64,000 nt of DNA from Thysanoteuthis rhombus (Eukaryota > Mollusca > Cephalopoda > Oegopsida > Thysanoteuthidae): contig OY735212.1 in assembly GCA_963457665.1 (NCBI GenBank), forward strand, positions 5,190,737-5,254,736, read 5' to 3'. Positions 1-13,288 of this stretch are shown here, piece after piece; the first letter of the stretch is position 1, and each line of letters opens with the position of its first letter. The notes under the pieces were generated by a model. The model was not told where the DNA came from and made no database searches. It saw nothing but the letters and a program-made list of their open reading frames with translations. The translations under genes and the position numbers were made by a program.

Positions 1-1
1 G

Positions 2-3000
2 GATGATCGTTCAGGTTCTGATTTCAAAACTTTACTTGGGCATGGAATGTCGGTTAATGCTGTTAGTTTCAGTCCTGATCGGAACTTTTTGATATCTGCT
101 TCATCTGACGGAACAAGTAAGTATATTCTCTAATTTTGAGATTTGTCATTAGTATTCTAAGAGCTCTTTATCATTTCACTCATTTATTGTTGCTTTTGTT
201 GTTACCAAATGACCCTCAGGGTATTAATGGGAAGCCTCACTGGGAGATTGAAAGAAAATCAAAAATATTAAATGTAGAATTCGATGTGGATTTCCCTGTT
301 CAACAAGGACAGAAGAGAACAGCCAGTGTTAAATGTTGTAGAATGGATTGAGTGAGAGAAAGAATGAGTTTAATAATCCAAACAACTCTTGGGATGAAGT
401 ATTTTCATCTTTCCAACCATGTCATGTTTGGTGAAAGAGAGAAAAAACAGATCTGCCATAATTGGAAAATATTTTGAAATTTGTTTTTTGAGTTTCAAGA
501 TGTCTACCAACACTGATATTTATTACTAGAATCCTCTCGCATACCAGGTTCAAAATCCGATTCCTGTTGGAAAGAAAATAAAATGACCTTATTGTGTTGT
601 CTTAAAAAAAAAAGGTCAATTTGATAATTTTGGTTTTAATATAGGCTGCAACAAAATGCTTGCGGTGAAAAGCAAGAAAAACGCTGAATTATCAACGTAG
701 TTTTCTTCGCAAATGAGCGGAGGAATAACTCATTCATTGATCGCCTGTTTTCCAATTTTTTCATCAATCGCCCCCAATATGGCATGCTGCCAAAAGGTGT
801 TGGTGATACTTTCTATTGAGTGACTAATGAGGCCTATTATTTATGCAAAGATCATTTGCTTACTCAGAAGTTGTGTTATCAGGTGGCCAATAAGTACAAT
901 ATTCAAGCCATACCAAACATACTAATACAAAGCAACTTAGTCATCTTACCGAAAATATCCATGTGTAAAAAGCTAAAAATGAATGTTTGTTTCTTTTCAG
1001 TTCGTCTTTGGAGTTTGATGACCTGGTCTAATTTGGTCTGTTACAAAGGTCATAATTATCCAGTTTGGGATGTCAAATTCAGGTGAATATTTTTTATTTT
1101 TTTTTTTTGGTTATACCATTTATCATTGCTAACATAGATGCTGAGATATGTGAAAGAGATTTTAATGAATCAAAGTTCAAAATAATACATTAAACTTAAT
1201 GGAGTAACAACATCATTCGTTTGTTTGGAGGTGGGGTATTTCTATAAACTGAGTATAGATGAATTATAGGGAGCCTGGTTTGGTGATACATGCTCTCTGG
1301 GTAAAGTTCATCAGTTCCTCACTCTACCTTAGTTCAATTTCGACTTATTATCTTGATAACACTGAAAGAGTCCTGAATCACATTTCAATAGCCTTGGAAT
1401 ATCTATTTCTATAATTGATGGTTTGTATCGAAAAAATGAAAACATTTTTCATCTACTTTTCTGATTGAGAGGAATGTTACTTTGAATTGCAAATGTAATA
1501 AACTAACTGATTAACTTTGTAGAAACTAAGACAGAGATGGTTATGTTCAAAGCATTGAAATTACTTTTATTTTTTTTCTTTTGAATTTGGAAATTGAAAT
1601 CTCATTTTAATTAATAGAATCTTTAAAAGAATAAAGTAAAGTTATTGATTCTGATGCCTGATTGTGTGTCCTTTTTTGTTTTTTGATATTTATACTGACT
1701 CTTGTTTCATTTTCTTACTAGTCCACATGGCATGTATTTCGCCTCTGCTGGGCATGACCGTACGGCTCGTCTCTGGATAACTGATCACCCACAGCCGCTG
1801 AGATTGTTTTCAGATCATCAATGTGATGTAGATGTAAGTTTGTTTTTTCACATATTTTCATATGAATTATTGTAACTTGAGAATTTCAAGGGAACAGGCT
1901 TCACAACTCTCATAATGTATAAGATTACATTACTTATTTCATATAAGTACATGCATAAATGCAAAAGAAATATTTAAGCCAACATCAAGAAAATTGCTAG
2001 CAATTGAACTCAAAACTTGCAAACCCGTATCAATCATTAATATATTAGGTTGATGCAAAAGTTTCCAGCACCAACTTTCTTGCAATCCTAGGGAAATCTT
2101 GGAATTTTACTTGGCTTTTTTTTTTTTCTTTTTTTTTTTTTTCATAACATTGTCAATTTATACTGTGTTGTTTTGATTGCACGTGACAAAATGCTGAATT
2201 TTTCTCTCTTGTTTAATGTAGTGCATCCAGTTCCATCCAAACTCTAATTATGTTGCTACTGGATCCAGTGATCGTGTGGTTCGTCTATGGGATATTCTTA
2301 ATGGTGATTGTGTACGTTACATGACTGGCCACAAGGTAAGAATAGCCTCTATAGCCTTGAAGTATTGTATAGATTTATAGATTAAAAATCAATATCTAAA
2401 TTGGTTCTGATTAATTTTTTTGTTATAACTTTTGACTTGGCTTCTACAGTTCTCAATATTGTTACTTAGCAATGAGAATATCAAAGCAACTGAGTCTTAT
2501 TACCATTTGTTCTGTAAATTTTGTCTAAACTTAAACAATCTACAATTGAAGAAATTGTATGTATATTTTTGAACAGAATGATTATTTAATGTCACAACAA
2601 AGATGAGGACACTTGTCCAGGTGAAACAGTACTGGATGTTCTGCGAAAATATGAACAATGAAAATTTTGAATAACTTTTATTGTATTGAGATTTTGAACA
2701 AAAATTTCAACTGTAGAAGCTACTGGTGAACTGAAACATTTCAACAAAATTTGAGTCTTTACTCTGCAGTTGTTGTATGACCACAAACTAGTTTCTATGG
2801 TTAATATTTCAGTTCAAACTTTTGGTGCAATAAAAGGTCATTTCAAATTATTTTCATTGTGCGTGTTTTTTATTTGTCTTTAACACCATGTGTGTGCGTG
2901 TGTATATATATATGTAAATGTTATCTCATAAGGTTTAACTTATATGTTATACAATTGCTGCATCCCATTTGGGGGGTTTTTATGATGACATTTTAAAATC

Positions 3001-3171
3001 TTGATAGCATGCTGTCATTAATTAGAAAATAATTATTTGCAGAAAATCTTCTGTTTCAGTCCCACTTGATGATGATAATAATAATAATAATAATTTTCTT
3101 TCCAGGCATCTATCCTTGTGTTAATGTTTTCACCAGATGGCAGGTATTTGGCTTCTGCAGGTCAGTACACA

Positions 3172-3204
<33 letters not shown>

Positions 3205-5343
3205 CTGTATATAATTATTTCAACTTTGATAAATATTGATTATTTTTATATACTTCACAAGTTTCACCCTTAGTGGACAACTTTTATTTATGTGTTCGAT
3301 ACTAACTTTTTTTTCTTTTTTTTTTGTTCTACAGGTGTCGACCATGTGATTCATCTTTGGGACTTGGCAAACGGAAATTTAGTTGCTTTGCTTAAAGGAC
3401 ACACCAGTACTATTTATTCCTTGTGCTTCAGTCGAGAAGGAGCTATCTTAGCATCAGGTGAGGGTTATTTTTCTCAATTTTTATATGATTATTTATCTAT
3501 TTATTCGTCTTTTTTAATGAAAATTATAAAAAGAGAGAAGTAACTGAAATTTCTTACCACCAAAGGTTTTTGTTTTTTCTAAATTTCTGCTCTTTTGTGA
3601 CTCTGCATCCAATGGATAATCTATTTTGCCAGAGAACACTCTTCTATGCATTTTGATATAAACACGATTTTTAATATAAAAATTATAATTAATGCAAGCA
3701 TGATTTTTCAACACTTGTTTGTAAAATGTTTTGTTTGGATTAATATAGCAAAATAGATTTAGATGGAATGATTTCTAGAACACTGATTATTTGGTTGAAA
3801 TGTTTTCATTATTCAAAAGAAAGGTGAATTTAAAGCATCATGTTTCTTCATAGATGTTACTTTTTTGCTGAGTAAATCAGTGTGGCAAGGTTCGTTGTAT
3901 ATTTGCTCTGGAGAAAATCAATCAAAGTAATAATTCCTTCTTGAAAAAATGAAGTAAAGTTATAATTAATGACTGTTTTCACCGTTGTTTTTCTATTTAT
4001 AGGTGGCCTGGACAATTGTGTGAAATTATGGGATGTTATGAAAGTATTTGAAGATCAGGATTCTGATGGAGATACAAATGTGCCCAGCACAATCCATGTG
4101 TAAGTCTTTCTGAAATGATGAAATCATCTTCATTTCTTTTTCTATTGTGTCATTAGTTTTCTTTATTTATGATAAGCCAGTATTCAAAGTGAATGATTCC
4201 AAGACAATCTTCATTTACTTATCTTGTCCATCTGTTCATTATTGCGTTTACAGAAGACAATATTTAGGCAGGTTGAATCATGATTTCATGCTGATGATGC
4301 AATCAGGAAAATATAAAAAGGGGGAATTATAATTAGATCAGTGTGCATATTGTTTTTTGGTTACAATTCAACTAGTTAGATTTGTTTTGCAACAAGAATA
4401 AACTGAAAAAACATTTTTATGACTGGAACAAATTTTTGGAAAAAAAACAGGATTTGATGCAAATTAAGACACATTTTCTAAGGTATAATTTAATTGGAAA
4501 AGATTAGAAGTGTCTGGAAATATTCCAGTCTTTCTTTGGTTTTTCTATCTATAGATCCGTACTATTTGTATTTCTGGAACTTTTCAATGAAATGGATAAT
4601 AAAATGGAATTCTTTGGGGGGTTGTCAGATTAACATGTGAGAGGTGTAAGTTTAATCAGAAGCTACTCCTCTTGAATTCCCCAAAATGACTATAGGAGTA
4701 ATTAAAGCAATGAAATGCATCTATTTTCCACGTTGATCCTTTTAAAAGCAACTGTTTGACTGACTTGTAACATTCCAAGGACGAGTCACTCAAAGAAGAA
4801 TTGAAAAAAATTCTTTTGCAAACTTAAGCACTTCCACTAATTCAAGCAATGTGCATTGAAACTTTGGGATTTCTCTGTTTTTATTTCATTGAAAATTTGA
4901 TGCTTTTTTCCAATATTTTGTTGAAATATATTATGGAATAACAATGTCATTTTCTCAATTGGATAACTGACACTTATATCAAATGATAGTTCCCAGCTTT
5001 TTTCCTAATGGGACAAACATTATTTCTAAATTTGAGGAGAAGCTCTTCTTCCTGGTAGTTTCCTTTCTGAATTCAAAATGACATGTGGAATTGTTACCCA
5101 ATCCAATACTGATGATGTTACTACATATAATTAAATGTAAAGAATTAGCCTTATTTTATCTTCAATTTTTTTTCTTTTTTAATAGAATTTAATTTATAAT
5201 TTTTGTATGAATTTTCATTGTGTTGCAGGAATGATAACCCAAATCTGCTGCTTGGAAGTTTCCCAACTAAATCCACTCCTGTGTTGGGTCTACATTTCAC
5301 ACAACGGAATCTTCTTTTGGCATCAGGGCCATTTGTTCCTTGA
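2..5343 (+). CDS. TAF5: TAF5, TFIID subunit, C-terminal WD40 part (5' partial)
   Basis: WD40 subunit of the general transcription factor TFIID (TAF5 is also shared with SAGA-type complexes in some lineages); nuclear. Exons read by eye: 2-116, 1001-1082, 1722-1833, 2222-2335, 3106-3160, 3335-3457, 4003-4099, 5229-5343. All introns are GT-AG, the phases agree, and about 270 residues are visible. Five WD repeats end in [30 protein letters not shown] and DNCVKLWD, followed by a last partial blade. The tail ([36 protein letters not shown]) follows the TAF5 tail, not that of its paralogue TAF5L, which lacks these blocks. The N-terminal LisH/NTD2 part lies left of the window. Stop TGA at 5341-5343; a polyadenylation signal follows near 5529. 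Confidence 0.93.
715..825 (-). repeat. Dispersed repeat family A, short copy in TAF5 intron 1
   Basis: Read on the minus strand, this stretch matches parts of the copies near 15.2, 39.9 and 45.7 kb and the copy near 52.8 kb (shared words such as the GGGGGCGATTGATGAAAAAATT and CCATATTGGG regions in related form). It is a middle-repetitive element of unknown class. Only the end carrying the 'guanine-rich, GATCAAT' part is present. Confidence 0.45.
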
Positions 5344-5528
5344 ACAACGGAGATCATTTGAAACGTATAAAAGATGAACAGAGCCTGAGGACTTTGTCAG
5401 CTCCTTGTCAGAGAATTGATCGAAGTAAAGGCAAACCTAGAGTTGCTTTCAATCCTAGATGAGTGGAGATGTGCTGTCTGAAACTACTCAACAGTCAAAT
5501 GGTTCAGAAGCGGGAAAAAGCTTGTGAA

Positions 5529-5534
5529 AATAAA
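5529..5534 (+). terminator. Probable TAF5 polyadenylation signal
   Basis: AATAAA about 185 bases after the TAF5 stop codon, followed within about 45 bases by a long T-rich stretch. Position and hexamer are seen; use is inferred. Confidence 0.5.
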
Positions 5535-7689
5535 AATTATATATTTTTATATTAATACACTAATTTTTGAAAGTTTCTTTTTTTTTTTTTTTTTTTTTTT
5601 TGTTTTTTTTTTTTTCTCTTGAAAACTTTGGTCAATATTGTGTGGAAAGAGAGATTTATTTTTGTCTGAAAAGTTTCAAGGGATACAAAAAATGCGCAAG
5701 CGATGACAACAGGTAGCAATGTCTTGATGTAACTTCTACAAAAACTTGTAAATTCCTGTTGCAATATCTCACTTCCTCTATTTTGGTTAATGTCACAGAC
5801 AGACTAACAACTCGCAAATTATATTATAGATCACGTATACATTTTTCCAAAATAATCCATTTTGATTTCCCTCGAGTTATCTATTCATCACCATCCTCGT
5901 AGTCAAATTCAATCAAAGAACCCAATTGTAGGAACATGTTAATTCATAACTTTGTCTGCGAATTCCATTCTTGAGTGAAAAGAAAATATTAGCTATCATC
6001 AGGTGTTTGGATATTTTTAATCTTGTGGTTATGGGGAAGAAATTTTTAGTGCTTTAAATCAGACTCACCCAATACAGAACAGATTATCTTCCCTTCTTGT
6101 CAAATCTGAAACCTCAGTCTTATATCATCTCATTAATGATCTACTACTGCAATTTTAATACATATAGGTGATTTTTATCTATTTAAAATCATTTGATATC
6201 CTGTGAAAGAAATCTGATATGGTATAATATAACACTGGACAGCTAGTGTAGTACACAGTCTTATAATCTCTTTGACTTTGGTGGATGGTGGTTTTTGTTT
6301 TCTAACAAGTATCTTGTATACCTCAATAGGAGACAAAGGAATATTATACATCACCTATCAGATTGCACTTTCACATGCTTCTAAAATACTACTGGTGAAA
6401 TAGTACAATCATGTCAAGATGAGTAATATTTATTGATAAACACTATTAAACTTGTCCTCACAAAATCTTTAATTTATTTCAATTTGAATCTTGCATCCGA
6501 AGATCTTGACTGGATTTAGAATTTGCAAAATATGTTAGAACTAATCCTTCTTCTCAGTAGGTTTAATACCCTTTTTAACATTTTTTTTATACTTGACAGT
6601 ATATATGTATAAAAGATTTGGAGTCTCAGAATCAAAGAAAATATCTTTTTCAAAGGTCTTAGAAAACAATGGATTTCAACAGATGTAATCAAAATGAGAT
6701 TATTTATTTGGAATCCATCATGGTCTCCAACAATGTAACCAAAAAGTTTGCTATTTTAGGCTACTGATAGTATTCTATGTTGCCGTAGGTGGGCAGGACA
6801 GGTGTAAGGCCAATACTTTCAAAAAGGCTTCTACCCAACAATGAAAGTTAAAGGTTAATTATACTGATCTTCATTGAAATGAGCCTGAACTGGAAACTGG
6901 TTCTTCCAGCTACCTATAGTTTTCAATTAGGACAAAAGTCAAGTTATAGGAATGCAAAAAAGTTTTTCCTTCAAACCAAATTTTGATAGGTTTTTGGCCT
7001 TCATAAGGAAGAGTGTAAGAGGATTTTTTTTTTTTTTTTTCTCCAATTTCAAAAATTGATTGGAGAAAAAATGTTCAAAATTCACGTAGAAGCATTTCTC
7101 ATTGTGAGCCTAGAGTAATGTCCTTTAACTTATGGGGAACACAAATAGATACACACTTCTTGGAAACTAATGAATATGTAGAATTGAGAAAACCAGTCAT
7201 TGTCTTTTCTTTTCATCATTTGGAAACAAATAGCATTAAAGAAAAAAAAGAAAAATGATGCCAAAAGCTAATAAAAATTGTACAAACAATGTTGCAGTTT
7301 TTGGGCAGTCTTCTTTTTATTCAAGAAATACTTATGGGAAATTGATATTTACATATGTGTTCGTATCTCCAAATTAAATTAAATACCTAACAAATTTGGT
7401 TAATGCTGGCTGAGCAAAATGAAGGTATTATCCTGTTTTTGTTTTTTTCCTTTTAGTTGCATTTTATTACAACTTACTTAGACTAAAAGTTTAAAATGAA
7501 AGAAATTACTCTAAATCTGACAATGGTTGACAATGAAATAAATCAGGATTATATTACTACCACAACTAGCAGCTCATCCGGTTGAGCAAGTATCCTACAA
7601 AGGCAGTTTCTTGGGGTAAAATGATTGCAAGAGAAATTTTACAGTAAAGTTGAATGAGTCAAGTGTTGAAAAGTAAAAACATTTTTTCA

Positions 7690-7720
<31 letters not shown>

Positions 7721-9619
7721 TTTTTTTTTTTCCTAAACTAGTGTCATCTCATCTCGGTTGTTAATTAAGAGACATTAAGTTGAGACCCAAAAATTCCACT
7801 TTTTAATTACCCAACAGCCAATATGATTAGGTTGTATACTTTGTTTCGTTGGAAGAGGCAGACGAAAGAAATTAGATTCAGAGGTTCGACTGGATTGTTC
7901 CTCTGGACTTGTGGTAAAAAGCGTTGGTTAAGCTTTGACAAAATAACAAGGAAAAATTAACCTATTGACAGCTAAATGAAAACCATTTACGCCCTCTAGA
8001 TTAGATTGAATAAAGGGTTCAGTTCAAAATTCCCAGTTTACCAACTATGACACACTTGGAGGAGACCAAAGGATACAATGGCTGGAATGTTAGGATTATG
8101 ATAACCAAGATACGAGTGAATAATCTAACAATAAAATGAGCTTGTACACGAAGGTTTCTGTCAGTTTGTCACTGATGTATGTTAATGGTTAATTTACTTT
8201 ATTATGACAATTAGGTTATTGAAAACATCTGACACATTTAAATAGCCTCAGCTTAGTTGAAACTGAAAAGAATTTAAAATTCTTTTCTTGAAAAATTACT
8301 CAATAGTTTTGGTCTTTGCCAATAAACACATCTTTGGATAGGTATTTACTAGGAATTATAATAATCCATTATCCAGTGCTGAACTCAGATATTAAACTTA
8401 TTCCTACAGTAATATTTTAATTTTTTTTTTCAAATTACTTTATTTCTTCATTAACTTTACAAATACTTAGTTTCACAACTACATTTTAAATTCTAGTTAA
8501 TTTCCTGAGAATAATTCTGTTAAGAGCTATGTTTGTGACTGCCCTTACACCCCTCAAATTAATAATGAAATGGTGAAAATAAGATTTCATTGTCATGACA
8601 ATTTTTTTTTTTAAAAGTCACTGACATTACTAAGAATGATGAAGACAGGGGTTTTTTTTGTTTTTTTCCAGGTCATTTCATAGATTTTGAGAAACGAATT
8701 CACAATTAAAAGCCAGACAAAAGCATAAATTCTTCTGGTGAGCTTGGTTTTTAAAATGAACCATTTTAAATTTACAGGTAATGAAAATTTGAACCTTTTT
8801 TGAGCACTGTTTTAAATGAATATTTTATGCTTAAATAAAGAATGGGCAAAAAAGAAAGGTTGTTTAATAATGGTAGATGGAGAAAAAAAGAAAGCTATTT
8901 AAATTGTTCTTGTGAAAACGACAGGCCTTGATTATCACAAAACCTAGCACTGCGAGAGAGAAATGGATAAGGGTTCCTATTTCTATGGTTCAACATTTGT
9001 TTCAGTGAGATGAGATTCTTGAAGATCAGAACTTCCAGGAAGGATGCATTCCTTTTATGAAAACCCCCAACAAACAGATTTTTACAATGTAGGTATGACA
9101 TTGAAGAAACTTTTACAAACATGTAAAAATCATAAGGAAGATAGTTTGGTTAAAGAAAATTTCTATCAATTTTTCTTCCTTTCAAACTTCTATTTTCATA
9201 AAAAAACAATTACTTTCTGGACGACATAATATTCTAGTTTTTAATTGTACTCGCAGACTGCTGAAATCAAAATACTTTACAAAGATATGTCATGGGTCAT
9301 TATTTCAATTTTTTTTAATCTTTGGATGAAATTTCACGCAACAGCAAAGCTGATATAGAACAGAATGAAAGAAAACAGATGAGACTTTTTTTTTTCAAAG
9401 ATTTTACTTGAATTTTATGTAGAAAAATAAGTAAATCAAGTTTGTTTACAACAAAAACAAGGTCCTCATGAGAAAATCGGTTTGTAATATTTTTTCAAAT
9501 ATGAAACAATCTTGATGAATTTTTTCTTTTATTACAACAAAATTTGGACGTTTGATAAATATAATAAATTAAAAACTTATTTTGCAATATTTTTTCAAAT
9601 ATAAAACAATTGTAATGAA
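5535..9619. other. Intergenic, tail-to-tail gap between TAF5 and CCDC14
   Basis: No open reading frame here has family resemblance or exon-like borders. It holds poly-T runs (around 5578-5616, 7024-7040, 8419-8430), a (TA)n tract, and AT-rich unique sequence including a direct repeat pair near 9480-9560 and 9580-9670 (ATTTTTTCAAATATRAAACAAT then ACAACAAAATTTGGAC in both). The 3' UTRs of both flanking genes end in it. Confidence 0.6.
7690..7720. repeat. (GT)n(AT)n microsatellite
   Basis: About 10 bases of GT followed by about 20 bases of AT and then a T run. Simple-sequence DNA. Confidence 0.9.
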
Positions 9620-9670
9620 TTTATTTTTCCCTTATTTCTTTCATTGCAACAAAATTTGGACATTTTTGAT
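9490..9670. repeat. Imperfect tandem duplication of about 100 bp in the CCDC14 3' flank
   Basis: The order 'aatattttttcaaatat-aaacaat, then gatgaattt/aatgaattt, then acaacaaaatttggac, then ttgatag/taaat' occurs twice, at about 9487-9565 and 9585-9680. This suggests a local duplication in or just after the 3' UTR of CCDC14. The second copy contains the candidate polyadenylation signal. Confidence 0.55.
9620..9625 (-). terminator. Candidate CCDC14 polyadenylation signal
   Basis: AATAAA on the minus strand about 105 bases past the CCDC14 stop. Other weaker AT-rich hexamers lie nearby, so the choice is tentative. Confidence 0.4.
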
Positions 9671-9730
9671 AGATATGATTAATTAAAAGCTCCGACTTGA
9701 CCAGCTAGAACAATGCCGGAATGAAAGATG

Positions 9731-11816
9731 TTAAGTCGAAAATGTATTTTTGCTCTTTTTCATTGATGCCTGAAGACGAGCAATATTTGCATCTAACGAA
9801 GCTAAGCCTTGTCGAAATGTGCGAACGTCTCCAGTTAAGGAAGACAATGTTGTGACAGTGTACTGCGATAAGGAAGATACATCCAATTCAGAAACAGAAG
9901 CATCAGTGAAAAATTGACGGTTTTTCTGCAAGATGCTCTGCATTATTTTATTTGATATTTGTTTTGCATTTAAACATTCATCTTCTTTCCCAGATTCTGT
10001 ACCAGCAACAGAATGTTGTTCCTGAGGTTTGGCTCTTGGATACTTGGCAAAATAATCAGTGATACTGGCCCTAGTGACATCAGCTGAACTTTCTTGTTGG
10101 GAGCTGATAGAGTCTACATTTTGTGCAGGGGCATTTATGACTTGAAGGAAAGGATTTAAATTTGAGGTCACCTGATCATGGATCCCATTTGATGCTGGAA
10201 TGAGATTTTCAGTCTCAGGAGAGGCTCCACAACCAGAATCCTTCATATTCGATGGGAGCTGACAGATTGTCTGATTTATTTCTTGATTCTGCAAAAGCAA
10301 AGGATCCTTTGTCTTAGTGGAATTAGTTTGACTGCTTAAGGGGTGATTGATTGCAAAGCTTTTCTGGGGCTCTTCAATTCCTTTGACCGAAGAGCTTTTC
10401 ATAGTGTCCAATAATGCTTGCAATCTCTTATCTACAGAACTTTCCAGAGCAGCTTTCTGAACATTGGTAGTGGAACCTTTGTCGGAATTGACAGGAGAAG
10501 CTGTCCAAGAATCAGTTAATGTTGCAGCAGAATCACCAGCAGAAACAATCTTCAAAATGCTGAAAAAAAATTATAGTGAAGAAAGAATGAAACATTTTCT
10601 GCAATTATTGTTGGGGAGGGGAATACTTTCATATCAAATCTACAAAAAAATACATTCTTCTAAAACCATAAAAGATGAATGAACACAATGTAGTATACCT
10701 ATTGAAAATGTTAAAATGAATGAGACTGTATGGAAAGATCAGCTAAATATAAGTAATCATAATTATGTTGAATGGCATTTTTATTGAGCAGTATATGTAT
10801 AGATAAATGGATCACATGGTAAAAGGTTTTTGCGTATGTATTAATTAGAATATGATACACAAAGATGATTGCTTATGAATGAATGAATGACACAGCCCAA
10901 AGAGACTAATCATGGGATCTTGATAAATCTTCATTTGAAACATTAAAAAAGAGAAAATGTTGAGTTACCTGCTGCCCTCAGACGTTGGATCTTGAGTAAT
11001 GAAAGTGAAAAACTTTTCAATTCCCTCAGACGGAGTTTGAACATCTTTTGACTGGCACAGATTGTGAACGAGTTCTTTCATTCCTTCCCGAGCAGAACTG
11101 GAATAATATCAAGTTTTGTTTTGTTTTTTTTGATTAACTCCTCACTAGGATACACTTAATTGGAGAATGTCAGCCATTACAAAATGCAAAAATATAGAAA
11201 AAAAAAAAAAAGGGTTTGTTCTGTTTGTGTATGGATCTTTCGACTCTAATGTGAGGAGAAAGAAAACTGAATTTTAAAAGATTGGAATTTTCTGGCATAT
11301 TGACATCTTTTTTTCCACAAAAGAGAATGATCATTTAGGTAAAAAAAAAAAAAAAAAGTTTTTCTAGACATAATAAGGAATATATATATTTCCAGATGTC
11401 TGGCAAGCAAATATCAATAAGGGTCACTTGGTGCTAACCATTCATTGTAACCCAGAGTTAGAGAGCTCGTCTCTGATTCAGTAGGTCATAGTTCAATTCA
11501 CTGCCAAGTCATATTGAAGACTTTAAGAATATATTTGGTGCCTCTCTAAGTGTTCATCACAAGGACAAGGAATGAGGGATATGTCCCCAAGGTTAAAGGT
11601 TTACAGCAAAATCATGTTGGATACACCAGTTCTCATAAGATCATCAAAGTTAAGCAATATTTGGTCATACCTAGACGGTTGACCATAGGGGAATACCAGA
11701 TGCCAAACACAGCTTGAACAGGCCAGGAGGCCAGAACCTGGTCTTACTAATGATTGCTCAACAACCACTAACTATACCTTCAATGAGGGTACGTGGAAAA
11801 CAATGATACATTTTAC

Positions 11817-11858
<42 letters not shown>

Positions 11859-12845
11859 CATGGTTCAAAAAATCAATTTACTTTTATTGTTCATTTAATG
11901 TTGTTGCCAAAATAAATATTGAAAATCATAGAATTAGCACAAATACTAATAATTTCTTAAAGTTTAAAATGCACTAAATTACTTTTCCTAATTCATCTCA
12001 AAGACTATTTTTCCTTTTATTGAAACACTAGTTTCAATCCAATAAGCCAAAATTACACAGACAAGTAACACAGAATTATCATCCAAGACATGATTTTCTG
12101 ATTTATACTGACAAATGTTTTCAACAGATGAACCTTATTTTCTCCAATTACCTATTTGTCCTATGACTATTTCTACTTGTATATACAAGTTGCAGCTTAT
12201 CTAGTCTAGAATGATTTAAACATTGATCAAGAAAAGTCTGCAATCAAAATCAAGTGAATTGTTGGGGTTTTTTTTCTATCTATAAGTGCGGTACTTTTTA
12301 TTCCTGCCATTTAATACTACTATTTCTCAACCATAAACAAACTCCCTGCCATTCGTTTCATTAAGGTTTGAAAACTAGTTTCAAGAAGTGATACAGATAG
12401 TTTCTGCATTAATTCATTAACACAGGATGGCAAGGATGAAACATACTCCCAAACTGTAATCGTATTCGGGAAAATTGACAGAACCATTGAGGTTATAAAA
12501 AACAAAATCACATTTGATTTTGTCAAGTACATAAAATATAAGAACTATCTGTCATGTTGGCCAATGTACACCAAATGAGAAAGTTGAAAGGAGATTTGGG
12601 GTTATGTAACCCAGACACAAATCACAAAAATGCTTTCTTTTTAGGCAATTCCATTCATATAACCTAAATTTGTTTCTATTGTACATTTACAAGAACATAA
12701 AAACAATTATCAATGCCATTGAAATCTTTAATAAATACTGGATATACAATGAAAGAAATTTCATATAAAAAAAAATCAGGATCAAAATTGAGGGATAACT
12801 TAATGTTACCCCTCAATTTTGATCCTGATTCAAGTGTAATAATAA

Positions 12846-12902
<57 letters not shown>

Positions 12903-13225
12903 TTAAAAATTGTGTTATATTATACAGAAACTTATTTGAAATTATCTTCCATCATTACACAGTTAATGTATCACTCAATTTAGACAACGTAAATAGAATA
13001 AACAATTGAAGAAAATGGGGCTGCGGCAGAAATCAAACCAGCCATTGATAGTAGCCAGTGACAGGTTCAATTCCTGCAACAAACCAATTTTTACTAATTG
13101 TTTATTCCACTTATGTTGTCTAAATTGAATGATACATTAACTGTGCAACAATGGGAAATCATTTCAAATAACTTTCTACACAATATACAACACAATTCAT
13201 AATTCATTCTGTCAGACCAAAATGT

Positions 13226-13288
<63 letters not shown>

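Noticed and set aside
1-5343. TAF5L instead of TAF5
   Set aside because: The tail after the last full WD repeat ([34 protein letters not shown]) follows TAF5 and not TAF5L.
11600-11716. Functional 5S rRNA gene
   Set aside because: Too many changes in the internal promoter region and helices; it reads as a derived repeat.
12320-12532. 70-codon minus-strand frame in the CCDC14 intron
   Set aside because: It has an acceptor-like site, but the phase does not fit between exons 13801-13994 and 10969-11097, which join in frame without it, and it does not resemble the family.
13017-13085. Functional tRNA gene in the foldback loop
   Set aside because: Only a B-box-like stretch is convincing; no full cloverleaf with paired acceptor and anticodon stems could be built by eye.
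12848-13285. Tyr-Ile repeat proteins from (TA)n tracts
   Set aside because: Artefacts of TA microsatellites read as codons.
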